A stretch of 64,000 nt of DNA. Origin: Pseudomicrostroma phylloplanum. Taxonomy: Eukaryota; Basidiomycota; Exobasidiomycetes; Microstromatales. A program made the translations under genes and the position numbers. The notes under the pieces were generated by a model. That model was not told the origin of the DNA, ran no database searches, and was given only the letters and a program-made list of their open reading frames with translations. Where the stretch lies: positions 186,001 through 250,000 of the forward strand of contig BCHS01000007.1 in the NCBI GenBank assembly GCA_039545275.1, written 5' to 3'. Shown in pieces: positions 21,069 to 31,751 of the stretch; within the stretch, counting starts at the first letter, position 1; the number at the start of each line of letters is the position of its first letter.

Positions 21069-24000
21069 TCAAACAGTCTGTCCAGCCAGTAATCCCTTCG
21101 CGCTCGCAATCAGTCCCCTCAACCTCTGTACGTCCGGAGTGCCAACAAAGACCGGGACCGCAGGAGATCCGACGGCGTGGCCCTGGCCCTGCTGGGAGGA
21201 AGTGCCAAAGGAGCGGGACCTCTTCCTGGGAGTAAAGGGCGAGGTAGAGCCGGCACTGCTCCTTGCGCTTCGTTTCTTGTCGTTTGTACTGTTGAAAGTC
21301 ACCTCGTCCACCTCCATTCCTCTCCTCTTGTTGTCCCTGAGTCCCCTCGCCTGCTGCTCTTGCAAGCCTCGCACCTTCTCGGCCGTGTAGGCCACGATGC
21401 GCTCAGCAGCCTCCTGGATGTAGCGTGCGTCTTCTTCCAGCTTCTCTCGAAGACCCTCTTCCTCGGCCGAGGAATGTGCGCTCCAGCCTTCACCGAGCAC
21501 ATCGAGCTTGCTCTGTAGTAGGTTCTCCAAGAAGGCTGCAATCGGGAAGGGTCTACCGACTTGCTGCTGTGCTTGCCCGATCAATGCTCGACTGAGGTAG
21601 AGATTCTCTCTTCCGTGTGCGCCCTCGCATTCATCAATGACCTTCCGGCTCGCTTGTACCAACGCTGCAGTGGGTGAGAGGCTATCGAGGCTCTGTGGTG
21701 AGGAGGCGAGCTTCGACTGAGGCAGCAGGAGGTCCTCATCAGCGTACTCTTGATCAGAAGCTTGCGAGACCGCTTCCAAAGTGTGATTGGCCAGGCTGAG
21801 CATAGCCGCGAAGACTTCCAGTGCCACGCTAGTGGATGTTGCTGCCTCAGCAGGCAGACGCGTGAGGAGCCCTTCGATCGTGACGGCTGCGTTACTCCAG
21901 GGACGACGCAGAGGCAAGACGACCTCTGCCAAGCTCGGACCCACTCTGCGAGGTCGCATAGGGACGTCGGTGAGTAGAGTAGTGACCGTCGAGTTGAAGA
22001 GCTGGTCAGGCTGGGATGCGCCGCCGAGACTGCAGACAGCAATGTCCTTCCATAAAGGCTTCGCACTTGCATCAAGGCCCAGTCGAGTCGTAACCTCTGT
22101 CGCTTGAGATCCAGTCCTCCAATCGATGACTAGCAAGCGCGGCGAAAACCTACTCATAGACAGCGCCTCACTTTCCTCCAATGCTCTCAACCGCTCCCTC
22201 TCTAGTTCCCAGATCTCCTCTTCCTCATCACCTTGTCCAGTAGCAGCAAGATCGGCCGACAAGACGAATACGAGTAGGCCAGCATCACAGTGCTCCACGT
22301 CGGCAGGGTCGTCCACGAGCTCTCCGCGAATATCCACATCAGGCGCAATGGGAATCGTCTTGTGTGGCTGCTCGTCGCTGAGGCCGAACTTGTGCTTCAG
22401 CCACATACTTGCCGATTCGTCGTCGGGGAGACTGAGCAGGACGGACCAAGCGCCCATCTCCACTGATCGCCAGCGCGAGACGAGAGAGGCCATCTGGCTG
22501 GCGATGTAGGTGAAGAACGTTCCTTGCTCCCAGAGGTGGGACCGTTCCGACTTGCTCTGGCTGTAGGACGTGCGAAGTTGATCGTCTTCTCGGATGCTGG
22601 ACCGCGATCGGGTCAGAGATTTGGAGAGGCGTTGAGCAGGGGCACTGCTCGCACTGACGCTCAATGTAGAAAGGTCCGGAAGCATCAATGCCGCACGCAG
22701 TCCTCCCCGCGAGGCCGACAGTGATTGATGCAGTAGACCCTTTTCGAGGACCTGCGCTCTCACATCCTCAAGACGAGCCTTTTGTCTCTCCCTCTCCTCC
22801 CGGAGTTCCAGCCTGATCTGCCAGCGGGCAAAGTGTGACCGCAGAAGGGATCGTCTTCGTGATTCGTCTGCAAGACCGGTTGCAGCGATGTCTCCGGCTA
22901 GCTTTGCGATCACGTCTTGCTGGAGTCCTTGAAGTAGCTTCTCGCTCACCGAACCCAGAAAGGCCTGCCTAGCATGGGAGCGCCGGCGACCTTCTTCCTT
23001 CTGTAGCGCTTGCTGGGCAATCGATGTGGCCTGATCGGCTACAAGCTGGGAGAAGGCTCGTTGCACCACTTTCTCGCGCTTCTCTCTGCGCCTCTCGTCT
23101 TCTCTGGCCGCAGATGCAGAAGCCGTCTCGGAGGGCGAAAGGGCCGATTGCGGAGGCTCCTTGGCGGGCGCAGGCAGAGAACTCGGGGTAATTACGGCAG
23201 GTGTGCTTGTGATAGGGGCTGGCGGTTGGAAGCTACTGACGGGTGTGGCCGCCTTGCTGGTATCGAATGGTTTTGTAGGAAAAGCTGGAGACGAGAAACT
23301 ATTCTGCTTCGTAGTTGAAGATGGCTTAAAAGCCCCTGGTTGTGTTGTCGAAGGGGGCGCAAAGGAGCTAGATGGGATCGCAGCGAAGGGAGCAGCGGCA
23401 GAAGGAGCCTTGCTCTCCTTCTGAGTCTTCGTGTCCTCGGTCTTGAAGCCCGCGAAGGGAGCGCCGAAGGAATTGCTCTGCGCCGTCGGTTGTGAAGGTT
23501 GGAAAGGCGAGGCAGTCGCAGTCATTTGAGTCTTGCTAGGTAGAGCAGCCTTCCCAAAAGCATTGAGGGCAGGCGATGAAAGTGAAGAGAAGGCGCCGAG
23601 GGAGGGTGTCGTCGAGGCGCCAAAAGCAGGACTTGGCGCAAAAGCGCCAGGTTGAGGCTGAGCCTTGGCTTCCGCTTGGCTGCCAAAGGAGAAGCCAGAT
23701 GAAAGCGGAGTGGGAGCTGTCCTTGTGGGTTGAGATGGTTTGACACTACTCGATGTCGAAGGGATACTGTTGAGGCTGCTGGGTCTAGCCTGGCTCGCAG
23801 ATTGAGCAATTCCGGACCCTGTGTTCGAGAGCAAGGGCGCAGCGCCCGAAGCAACGCCATCGATGATCTGTCGTGAATTGTACTTTCCCCTCTTTGACTC
23901 AACCAGAAGTGAGAACGATTGGGGCAGTGTCTTTGTGAGCTCTACTTGCTTGTTCAGCTTGAGGGCAGCCTCGCCGTCACCTTCCCTCTGCAGCTCGATA

Positions 24001-25739
24001 CCGCAGAGCTTGGCCCATTCTTCCACCTGCTCTTCTGTGTCCGCTCCCAGTGCCTCCTTGACAAAGGACAAGGATGGTCCTCGGTGGGCCTTGTTGTAGT
24101 TGAAGCAGAGAGCCTTGAGCCCGCCCTCTCGTATCGGGGCGAATTTGTTCTCGAGCATGCAAGCAAGCAAGTAAGGCACTCTTTGGTCGGTAGCCCTGAT
24201 CTCAGCAAAGAAGCGGCTGAAGAAGTTCATGGGAGCATCTGTGTTGAGCGCATTGGCTCTGCTAGTCCCTCCCCGATTGGACCTCTGGACATATCCTCGC
24301 AGTCGTATAGCTGTCTGAAGGATAGGTGCATCGAAGACCTTCTCCGGTAGGAGCTCGACGTTGCGCAAGACTTCGGGATCGTAGAGGTTGAGAATGAGAT
24401 GGTAGGCGCGGAACTCAGCCTCATTGGGCGAAGACTGTCCAGTAGACATCCGAAGATCGTCGTAGAACTCGTTGAGACTGGTCAATGTCTTGGCGAGTTG
24501 TTCCAGCTCCTGCTGTTCACTCCAGGGATCCAGGTCACTGGGCCACTCTCTCGGCTGGCCTTCCTTGTCCACTCCGCCTCCGCGCCAGTGAAGGCCGAGG
24601 ATATGCCACCGGGCTATCCTCTCGTGGCATTCGATGGTGAGAGGGCCAGCCTGGCCTTGAACGATGAAGTCTTGTCGAATGGCCCGGGTACGATTCCAGA
24701 TGAAGCCTTGAACGTGTGCGAGCTGCTCCGAATTGGGCGAAGAGGGTAGGAGGGTGTGGAAGAGGTAGTCCAAAGTACGCTTGAGGACTGGAGGCGGACG
24801 AACGTCCTCGGGCAGGGGCAATTCTCTTCCCGCTGCTGGGCGTCTGTAGATCTTGACAGCCAGCGCTGGGTCAAGCTTGGTGGTTCCGGGGTAGACTTCT
24901 AGCTCATCGCCTTCGCCTTGAAACTCCCTCTCTTCTCGCTCGAACTCAGGACACATCTCCATGCAGCTGCCAGTGAAGCGAGTAGCCGCCGAGAGCTGCT
25001 GAGGCTTGTCTGGGTCTGGGAGGATGCCCTGATCGATGTACTTCTGCCGCAAGAGCGGCCTCTGAGCTTTCATCTCCAGAAATCGATTTGAGCCGGCCGG
25101 TCTCGCGAAGCGTTTCTTTCTACTGTCATCGCCCCCGTCGGCATCCACGGCCTCGGAGGTCGCAAGTGCGCCATCTTTCTCTCCAGGAGGAAGGGCGTAG
25201 TGAGCTGCTGGGCTCGAGGCAGCACCTTGGGTCAACCATGAAGATGTCGGAGCTGAAGTCTCAGCTTCGGCCACGGGCGTAGTGTAGCCCGAGGTTGACG
25301 ACGCGCTAGATGAGATGGGCGGAGCGAAGGCGCTGCTGCTCCCTGACTGGAAGGCCGAGAAAGGCGAGGACCCTCCCTCGTTCTCTTCGGCAGTCCCTTG
25401 TGCAAAGGTGCTCGAGGAGGGTGGACTGGATGTACTGCTGTTGTTGAATGTGACGCTTTTGTTCGCGAAGGGCTTGCCTGCGCCTCCTCCCCGGGTAGGA
25501 GCGCTACCTCTACCTCCGGACGCGAATTGGCCGCGTGCGCCTCTGCCTCCAGGCCCTCCTCTCGATGCCCCTGAATAACTTAGAGTAGGAGTAGATGAGG
25601 GAGGATGCGAGAACGAAGACGTGGATGCGAATGTGGATGTAGATGAAGAGGAGGGTGCGGCTGCTGATCCTGAGGAAGTAGATGGCTGCGAGAAGAAGTT
25701 GGCCTGGAAGGGAGGTGGGCCTCCTCCTCCGTTGTCCAT
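21069..25739 (-). CDS. SAC3: SAC3/GANP-family nuclear mRNA export factor
   Basis: Scaffold of the TREX-2 complex, which couples transcription to mRNA export at nuclear pores. Intronless, 1556 aa. The N-terminal 200 residues are Ser/Gly-rich with RGG-like stretches. The Sac3 domain begins with FTGSCMEMCPEFEREEREFQ near residue 256 and includes LDYLFHTLLPSSPNSEQLAH, FIWNRTRAIRQDFIVQ, FRAYHLILNLYDPEVLRNVE and KALCFNYNKAHRG, ending near 600. A region with scattered FG and FSF motifs (about 680-930) may contact Mex67 or pore proteins. A basic helical segment (EDERRRREKREKVVQRAF) precedes the CID-like part expected to bind Sus1 and Cdc31. The C-terminal half, with RLLVIDW and helical repeats, is weakly conserved but long, as in GANP. 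The start at 25739 is the only sensible Met before the Gly-rich region. Confidence 0.92.
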   Translation of the reverse strand: MDNGGGGPPPFQANFFSQPSTSSGSAAAPSSSSTSTFASTSSFSHPPSSTPTLSYSGASRGGPGGRGARGQFASGGRGSAPTRGGGAGKPFANKSVTFNNSSTSSPPSSSTFAQGTAEENEGGSSPFSAFQSGSSSAFAPPISSSASSTSGYTTPVAEAETSAPTSSWLTQGAASSPAAHYALPPGEKDGALATSEAVDADGGDDSRKKRFARPAGSNRFLEMKAQRPLLRQKYIDQGILPDPDKPQQLSAATRFTGSCMEMCPEFEREEREFQGEGDELEVYPGTTKLDPALAVKIYRRPAAGRELPLPEDVRPPPVLKRTLDYLFHTLLPSSPNSEQLAHVQGFIWNRTRAIRQDFIVQGQAGPLTIECHERIARWHILGLHWRGGGVDKEGQPREWPSDLDPWSEQQELEQLAKTLTSLNEFYDDLRMSTGQSSPNEAEFRAYHLILNLYDPEVLRNVELLPEKVFDAPILQTAIRLRGYVQRSNRGGTSRANALNTDAPMNFFSRFFAEIRATDQRVPYLLACMLENKFAPIREGGLKALCFNYNKAHRGPSLSFVKEALGADTEEQVEEWAKLCGIELQREGDGEAALKLNKQVELTKTLPQSFSLLVESKRGKYNSRQIIDGVASGAAPLLSNTGSGIAQSASQARPSSLNSIPSTSSSVKPSQPTRTAPTPLSSGFSFGSQAEAKAQPQPGAFAPSPAFGASTTPSLGAFSSLSSPALNAFGKAALPSKTQMTATASPFQPSQPTAQSNSFGAPFAGFKTEDTKTQKESKAPSAAAPFAAIPSSSFAPPSTTQPGAFKPSSTTKQNSFSSPAFPTKPFDTSKAATPVSSFQPPAPITSTPAVITPSSLPAPAKEPPQSALSPSETASASAAREDERRREKREKVVQRAFSQLVADQATSIAQQALQKEEGRRRSHARQAFLGSVSEKLLQGLQQDVIAKLAGDIAATGLADESRRRSLLRSHFARWQIRLELREERERQKARLEDVRAQVLEKGLLHQSLSASRGGLRAALMLPDLSTLSVSASSAPAQRLSKSLTRSRSSIREDDQLRTSYSQSKSERSHLWEQGTFFTYIASQMASLVSRWRSVEMGAWSVLLSLPDDESASMWLKHKFGLSDEQPHKTIPIAPDVDIRGELVDDPADVEHCDAGLLVFVLSADLAATGQGDEEEEIWELERERLRALEESEALSMSRFSPRLLVIDWRTGSQATEVTTRLGLDASAKPLWKDIAVCSLGGASQPDQLFNSTVTTLLTDVPMRPRRVGPSLAEVVLPLRRPWSNAAVTIEGLLTRLPAEAATSTSVALEVFAAMLSLANHTLEAVSQASDQEYADEDLLLPQSKLASSPQSLDSLSPTAALVQASRKVIDECEGAHGRENLYLSRALIGQAQQQVGRPFPIAAFLENLLQSKLDVLGEGWSAHSSAEEEGLREKLEEDARYIQEAAERIVAYTAEKVRGLQEQQARGLRDNKRRGMEVDEVTFNSTNDKKRSARSSAGSTSPFTPRKRSRSFGTSSQQGQGHAVGSPAVPVFVGTPDVQRLRGLIASAKGLLAGQTV

Positions 25740-26624
25740 GAGGGGCCAACACTCAGCGTCGCCCGTGAGGCGAGCTAGCGCGACGACTCAGGACGGGCAG
25801 GCAAGATGGTAGACTGAGCAGATGATGAATAATGATGATAAGTTAGCGATGATAGGATAGTATAGGTTACGGTTGTGGTGTATGGTCACTTGGAAGGAGC
25901 GCTCCAGAATGTAGACGGGAAGAATGCATCTCATGCCTTCCGTGCCCGATCTCGTCGCTCCACCCGGGGCGCGGCGCGGGGCATGACAGGGGCCGCGGGA
26001 CTTCTCTCATCCCGCCGCCCTTTACACACTCCTCCCCCTCACGCAGCCTCTCAGAAGTCACCATTCGACTTCAAATAGACAGGGGCCAGGCTGAGCATCA
26101 TGGCTATCAAACGCACACATCCGAGTGTCAAAAGGAGGGTAGAAGATGAATAGCAAAACAGGGTACGAGAGGACTGGCAGAGGTCGCCCAGCGACCCCAA
26201 GTGAGAAGAAGATGAACAACCAAGACATGGCTAAGATCAGCACAAGTAGGGAAAGGAGGTGAGGGTAGAAGATGAAAGCGAAGGAGTAGTATTATGAGGA
26301 AGCTGATGTCAACAACGGGGGGTCAAAGCGGCAAGTGGCGAGCAGCTCGACAAGAGCCTCAAAGGCGAGTCATGGAGCGCATCGGCAAGCCTGATAATAG
26401 CAAGAGTTCGTTTATGTCCTCTGCAAGTGCAGGATGGACAATGTCATATTCGAGACCATCCTTGCGTGCATGATTGCGAATGTTGCGGGAGAGTCGTTCG
26501 TGAGAGTCAAAAGAGCGTGATGTGGACGGTGGAGGCTACAGTGGGAAGAGAGGGCTGTTGTCGAGCGAGCCCGCTAGGGGACCGGCGTTGTGACCCTCTG
26601 CTTGTGTCATCTTCGATGGGCACC
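25740..26624. other. Intergenic: SAC3 promoter and 3' flank of the expansin-like gene
   Basis: Only short unsupported reading frames are seen. The left part upstream of SAC3 contains AT-richer sequence around 25820-25880; the right part is the expected 3' untranslated region of the expansin-like gene. Confidence 0.6.
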
Positions 26625-27154
26625 TTAGACGTGGTACGTGATGTGGTGGATGACACCCTCTGACAGGGGTCCGAGCTTCTTGAAGGCACCCTTTGTGAGG
26701 TCGATGTGGTGTGCTCCACAGCCTGAGAGGGGGAAAGAGGACGGTGGGAGAGGAGAAACAGGTCAACAGGTGGCCCCAAAACGATCGACAAATCGTGAGC
26801 AATCTACTCACCAGCACACTTGTCTACGACCTTGACGGTGACGCTCTTGCCACCCTTGGAGAGCGTGATGTGATCACCGCAATTGAAAGGGCCGTGCTCG
26901 GAAACGGCGGCGACCATGCTGCTATCGGAGGGGGTGGATCCACCGCAAGCAGGGTTGTTGAGTTGGCTACCACCGTACCAAGTGGCCTTTGTGGTTCGTC
27001 GCTTCTGGAGCATCATGGTGGGTGCTCGCTCTACCACGGGCAGAGATCGCTCGACCTCCATGGCAGGGGAGTCGACGGCAGAGTCGGAGCTGGCAGAGGC
27101 GAGGCCGGCAGCCATGAAGGCCATGCCAATGATGATGGAAAGTGTGGGCCTCAT
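26625..27154 (-). CDS. Small secreted expansin-like (DPBB) protein
   Basis: Secreted barwin/expansin-like protein of 146 aa with a double-psi beta-barrel similar to RlpA and plant expansin domain 1. Exons 27154-26812 and 26722-26625 join over an 89-nt intron (GCTG|GTGAGT ... CTCTCAG). A signal peptide (MRPTLSIIIGMAFMAAGLAS) is followed by a short pro-like region rich in Val, Glu and Arg. The barrel starts with KATWYGG and shows CGGSTPSDSSMVAAVSE, FNCGDHITL, VTVKVVDKCAGCGAHHIDL and KGAFKKLGPLSEGVIHHITY. The Asp in VVDKC and the following Asp of HHIDL match the conserved acidic positions. No carbohydrate-binding domain is present. In fungi such proteins are usually wall-associated or stress- or host-related; lytic activity is not implied. 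Confidence 0.9.
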
Positions 27155-28999
27155 TGTGAGGTTGTGAGGGGTAATAAGAAGAGTTGAAAGTGTGGTGTAA
27201 AGGGTGTACGAGAAGGCAAGCAGGCGTGCGAGGAAGAGAGGACGAGGAGGTAGAGGGGAATCTTTGCTAGGTCCTGAGAAGAAGTCGAGGTTCGAGCGCT
27301 ATCTTTGTAGCAAAGTGAGTGAGGAGGATGAGGTCTGAGGGTTAATGAGCGTGGGCAGTTCCGGAGAGGAGGACGAGTAGTTATTTGTGCTTCTTGATGA
27401 AGTTTGTAGTTTTGCGTTGGACAGGTTGTTGAAAAGAGTGTGGTGTGGTACTTGCAGAGGGACCGTAAAGAGCGTGGGGGGGGAGGGGGAGAGATAGTGA
27501 GGAGGTTTGAGATGGGAGGAGGGGATGAAGAGTCTTGCGGGACGGACACGGCAATTGGAGGTTGTAGATTGAGACACGGATGAAAGGAGGGACGGTCCCT
27601 CGAGAGGGTCATCAATTACCCTGCCCTCTGTCCTGGGTCGCTGGCCTGGCTGCTCATCGGGGTGTGTTCCCGACGGCGGCGGCGGGGTGGTGCGGCAGAA
27701 GCAGTGAAACCGCTCGCCCCCCGCCATGTCCGCGTTTGGCGTGCAGCCTCAACAGAAGACTCGCGCCGCTCCGCCACGCAAACCCGCCGTCGCGCTCCGA
27801 CGCCGCCTGGAATCTCTTCTTCGTCCTCCTCCTGCCACCCCTCCGCTTCCACGCACTTCTTCTTCACCACAATGTCAGCAAGCACGTTGTGCCTGCAGCC
27901 GAGGCCATAGAGGTGCATGTGCGACCCTGCACCCTCGACGACACCATCGTCCAGACACACACTAGAGCTGAGGACCCTGTGTAGAGATCGTGGTCCAGGT
28001 CGGTTCGGATCTGTGCCGACATGCCGTAGAGGGTCAGTCAACTACCACCCTGCGCTAATTAAAGCCCCGCGTTCATGCACAGAAGTTCTGTATGCTCCCT
28101 CTTTTGGCGTGGTCCGCCGGCGCGCGCGCCTGCCTGCCTGCCGATGACCACTGCTCGTACCGATCTACACACCGGCACACATACCACGCCGGCTTGGACC
28201 GTCGGCAGCGGGCGGTAGAAGCGGCGAGATGTTCGAAACGAGGTGAAGAACATCTCATGGGGAGCAACGGGGCGTGTTGAGCAACATTAGGCCGGCGGCA
28301 ATGACGCTCGTCCTTATGCAGGACCCACCACTCTAGGTGACGCAGAGCAGTAGGTTGTACACAAACCACGAGGAGCAACACGAGGCTCACAAACCGGCGG
28401 AATGTGTCGCATCGCTCGGAGAGGAGCGGCGGTACTTGAAGGCCGAAGCAAGTGGGAGTCATCGAGGCTCCTCCTCCCCTGCGCCTCACCACATCACCTT
28501 CTTTGCGGCGGGCAGCAGTGGCTGGGTGGTCACCTCTTGGTAGGAGTAGACAGCGACCGGTACTCCTGCGACTGAACCAGATGTCCTTGATAATCTAAGT
28601 CGTCGATCTCGATCCCTTGAGGGCCAGCGACACTGCACTGATTCTAGCAATTGCCAGACCTCGACTTGCTAGAGGCAGTGTCTATTGATCAGCCCCTAAG
28701 CAAAGTCGTGCGGAAAGACACACAGGCGCGTGTGTTCGTGTGTTGCTCTCCACTTCGGACCAACACTGTGTAACAAGACGTCGGTTGCTACCGGGTTGCT
28801 TGCCATGTAGCAAACGCCTCCCCACGGGGTAAAGTCGAGCATCAAGGACATACATGCTGCCCCTCTTGTGAGCCTTCGTTGTACGCTTTGGACATCTGAC
28901 ATTTGAGTACAGCTTGATTACGTGTCTCCGCGGATTTCGTCGCTTCTATCTGCTATCCCACAGAACATCTCCAGTTCAGCAGCCTCATCAGCCATCCCG
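27155..28999. other. Large intergenic region, 1.8 kb
   Basis: No supported gene. 27155-27600 is purine-rich on the plus strand (pyrimidine-rich when read with the expansin-like gene), with a G run near 27477-27491, and is likely a long leader and promoter of that gene. 27650-28050 has several overlapping open frames with Arg-rich, codon-biased but unrecognisable translations. An acceptor-like sequence with a CTGAC branch-site candidate (about 28893-28911) may mark a further 5' exon of the next gene. Confidence 0.5.
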
Positions 29000-29517
29000 A
29001 TGCAGCAGAGGTCCGATGACGGAATCGTTGCATCGAAGTTGGCGCATCCTGCAATGCAAAGCGCACTTGGCACTACTTCAGGAGGGTGAGTAGTCGAGAG
29101 ACCTATCATTTCTCTCTCCTTCCTCCCGCGGTCTCTAGGCTCTCACATACACAGATTCTGTCTCTACGCCCACGCCCCACGATCCTCAGCAGCACGAAGA
29201 TCACCTATACCCGAGCCGAGCTGCTAGCCCTGTCCACCTCGCCCATCTCTACCTCTCGCGCAGCGCACCTCAGCACGGCGGCGATCCCGGCCGAGATCTC
29301 GCGTTCGCCTGTGGAGCGAAAAGAGATGGGGAGGCTGGCGAATTTGAACGGACGCGCGAGTGAAGATGGAGGAGGGGAAGACGGGGATGTACTAGCGCCT
29401 GCGCCTGCGCTTGGCGATGCTCGGGAGATTGATGGAGCTCATGAAGCTTTAATGGAGACTGCTACGACCACAGAAAAAAATACCGGTGCAGACGAACAGT
29501 TCGCCATTGATCTTTGA
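29000..29517 (+). CDS. Small protein with eIF4E-binding motif (5' end uncertain)
   Basis: Proposed two-exon gene: the first exon ends at GGAGG|GTGAGT near 29089 and the second starts after GTCTCTAG near 29138, keeping frame. The frame upstream of the ATG at 29000 is open back to an acceptor-like TACAG at 28911 (LDYVSPRISSLLSAIPQNIS), so the true start may be in an earlier exon. The second exon carries ITYTRAELLALSTSP. YTRAELL fits the canonical eIF4E-binding pattern Y-x4-L-phi, and the context resembles that of 4E-T and Caf20-type proteins. The rest is low-complexity and acidic, ending in FAIDL. It would act in the cytoplasm as a translation regulator; this rests on a short motif, so the function is a hypothesis. 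Confidence 0.5.
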
Positions 29518-29968
29518 GGCTGAACTCGCGCTTCGGTATCACACGTGGAAGAGCGAGTCACTCATTGAGGCAGTGTGAAGCCACGGTCAATAAGACGCTC
29601 TGTATATCCGACCCGTCGACTGTTCTACACTTGTCCATTACCATCGTGTCTCCAGTGTCTAGCCAGCCATTTCACCCAGATTGTGTACTAGGTATGCAGC
29701 CCCTCTGGCGTGAGTGGTGACGGAAAGGGGGGCGGAGTGAATGAGCGAGGGAGTGAAGTGGCCCAGGCACAACGCGCGCAGAATTGTGGGAAAGGCGCTG
29801 ACCTCACGGCGCCGCGCTTCCACTCACTCACTCACTCAGCCAGGCGCATACTCATCATCACCAACCTGGCCGCCATCGCTCATATCATCCCACACCATCA
29901 GCTTATCCTTTCACCTACAACCCCCACCCTCTGTGTAGCTGCTAGCTCTCCCCTCACATTCATCCCCA
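29518..29968. other. Intergenic region upstream of prohibitin-2
   Basis: No gene seen. It contains a short tetranucleotide tract (CACT repeats, about 29821-29838) and C-rich sequence leading to the start codon at 29969. Confidence 0.6.
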
Positions 29969-31254
29969 ATGGCAGCCAATGGTGGAAGACAGGCCCTGGG
30001 CCGCCTCTTTGAGCAGGCCAGGAAGCAGGCAGAGGCACAGATTCGTGCAGGTGGTGCCGGCGGCGGCGGTGGAGGAGGCAGGCCAGGACCTTCCGGTGGA
30101 CTGCTAGGAGGCTCAGGACTGGTCCTACTCGTCGGTGGAGGGTTCGCCATCAGCCAGAGCTTGTTCAATGGTGAGTGGCTCAGCGCTGCGAGCTGCGAGG
30201 AGAGCAGGAAGATCTCATTTGGCGGTGGCATTCGGATCGCTGATGGTGCCTGTATGCCGCTTATGTCTCTCCCCCACAGTCGATGGAGGTCACAGAGCAG
30301 TCAAGTACTCGAGGCTCACAGGTGTCAAGTCGGAGATCTACCCGGAAGGAACACATTTCATGGTAAGCTACTGCTGCCTCACTTGCCGCTCCACCTGGGA
30401 GCCACTCTCTGACCCACATCTCACTGCCCCTCTCCTCTCCATTGCAGATCCCATGGATCGAGACTCCCATCGACTACGACGTGCGAGCTAAGCCACGCAG
30501 CATTCCCAGTCTGACAGGTACGAAGGATCTGCAGATGGTCAACATCACCTGCCGTGTCCTTTCCAGGCCGGCAGTCGAGGCCCTGCCCACCATCTACAGG
30601 GAGCTTGGAGCAGACTACGACGAGAGGGTGCTACCGTCCATTGTCAATGAGGTCCTCAAGTCCGTCGTAGCCCAATTCAATGCCTCGCAGCTCATCACCC
30701 AACGAGAGATGGTCTCGCGTTTGGTGCGGGAGAATCTCACGGAACGGGCTCGTCGCTTCAACCTCCTCCTGGACGATGTCTCCCTCACCCACGTCGCCTT
30801 CTCTCCCGAGTTCACTCACGCAGTCGAAGCCAAGCAGGTAGCACAGCAGACCGCCCTGCGAGCCGCCTTCCTGGTTGATCAAGCCCTGCAGGAGAAGAAT
30901 GCCACGATTGTCCGGGCGCAGGGAGAGGCAAAGGGAGCCGAGCTCATCGGAGAGGCAATGAAGAAATCAAAGGGATTCCTGCAGCTCAGGAAGCTAGAGG
31001 CAGCAAGGGACATTGCTACCATTCTCAGCGGGAGCCAGAACAGGATCATGCTCGACTCGGGATCGCTGCTGCTCAATGTGTGAGTATACCCGGCAATGAA
31101 GTGGAGGAACGCAGAGGTGGCAAGAGGCTGGAGGAGGGAAAGTAACCGTGCCCTGTTGCTGCAGAATGTCGAATCACTGACCAAATCGCTTCTTTCCTTG
31201 TCTCTGTCTTGCAGTGCCGACGAGGACCCAGACTCGCCGCAAAACCGCAGGTAG
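29969..31254 (+). CDS. PHB2: Prohibitin-2
   Basis: Subunit of the ring-shaped prohibitin complex of the mitochondrial inner membrane, which supports membrane-protein quality control and cristae. Exons 29969-30170, 30280-30362, 30448-31079 and 31215-31254 give 318 aa. A Gly-rich N-terminus with one hydrophobic anchor ([19 protein letters not shown], about residues 48-67) is followed by the SPFH/PHB domain: [57 protein letters not shown] and [21 protein letters not shown] coiled coil follows ([20 protein letters not shown]). The terminal exon is only 40 nt and adds [12 protein letters not shown]; without its splice the frame ends immediately at 31083, two codons after LLLN. The longer, Gly-rich N-terminus and the sequence point to PHB2 rather than PHB1. 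Confidence 0.95.
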
Positions 31255-31751
31255 ACGATTCATCAACTCAAGCATCGTGTGTCGGGGTCGAAGGCAGGAA
31301 GAAGAGGGAAGGGAAGATGGACAGTCTAACGTCGAGAGTACGAGGGAGGGGAAGTGTAGGAGCATGGGCCGGGAACTACATGGCTCCTTCGCCGATGGGA
31401 GGGCGTCGTGTACCGTGTACCGTGCTTGGAGTCCTGGGATATTGTACGCAGGCGAGCTTCACCAATCAAAATCTCAATACAGCGCACCACACCACACCAC
31501 TATCACCAACACCAACACCACCAATCAGATCATTCAGTCAGTCATCCTTGCAGGGGTCTGCACTCAATCAGACTCTCTCGTGTGTGTGTGTATGTGCGTA
31601 GGACGCCAGTAATTGCGACGATGCTAAGGGTGATGCTGTTATGCGGAAATGCTGGAGGTACAGACCACTTTCTGTCCTTGCTTTCTTCCACTCCCGCACT
31701 TCCCCGCACCTCCCCCCTTCCCCGCAGGCCTCCCCACCCACTCTTCTACTT
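31255..31751. other. Convergent intergenic region
   Basis: It holds the 3' flanks of prohibitin-2 (plus) and the PPR gene (minus). A GT-repeat tract lies near 31578-31600. No gene seen. Confidence 0.6.

Noticed and set aside
27616..28041. Overlapping frames on both strands near 27.6-28.0 kb
   Set aside because: All are GC-driven, Arg/Ala-rich and mutually overlapping, with no splice-consistent extension or recognisable domain.
28696..28902. Minus-strand 68-codon frame with a protein-like core (DFTPWGGVCYMASNPVATDV)
   Set aside because: It is isolated, has no continuing exon that I can find, and is opposite a probable splice region of the plus-strand 4E-binding gene.
29969..31083. Prohibitin ending at the in-frame stop at 31083
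   Set aside because: A GTGAGT donor sits exactly before that stop, and a good acceptor at 31214 restores frame to a short acidic tail, so splicing to 31254 is preferred.
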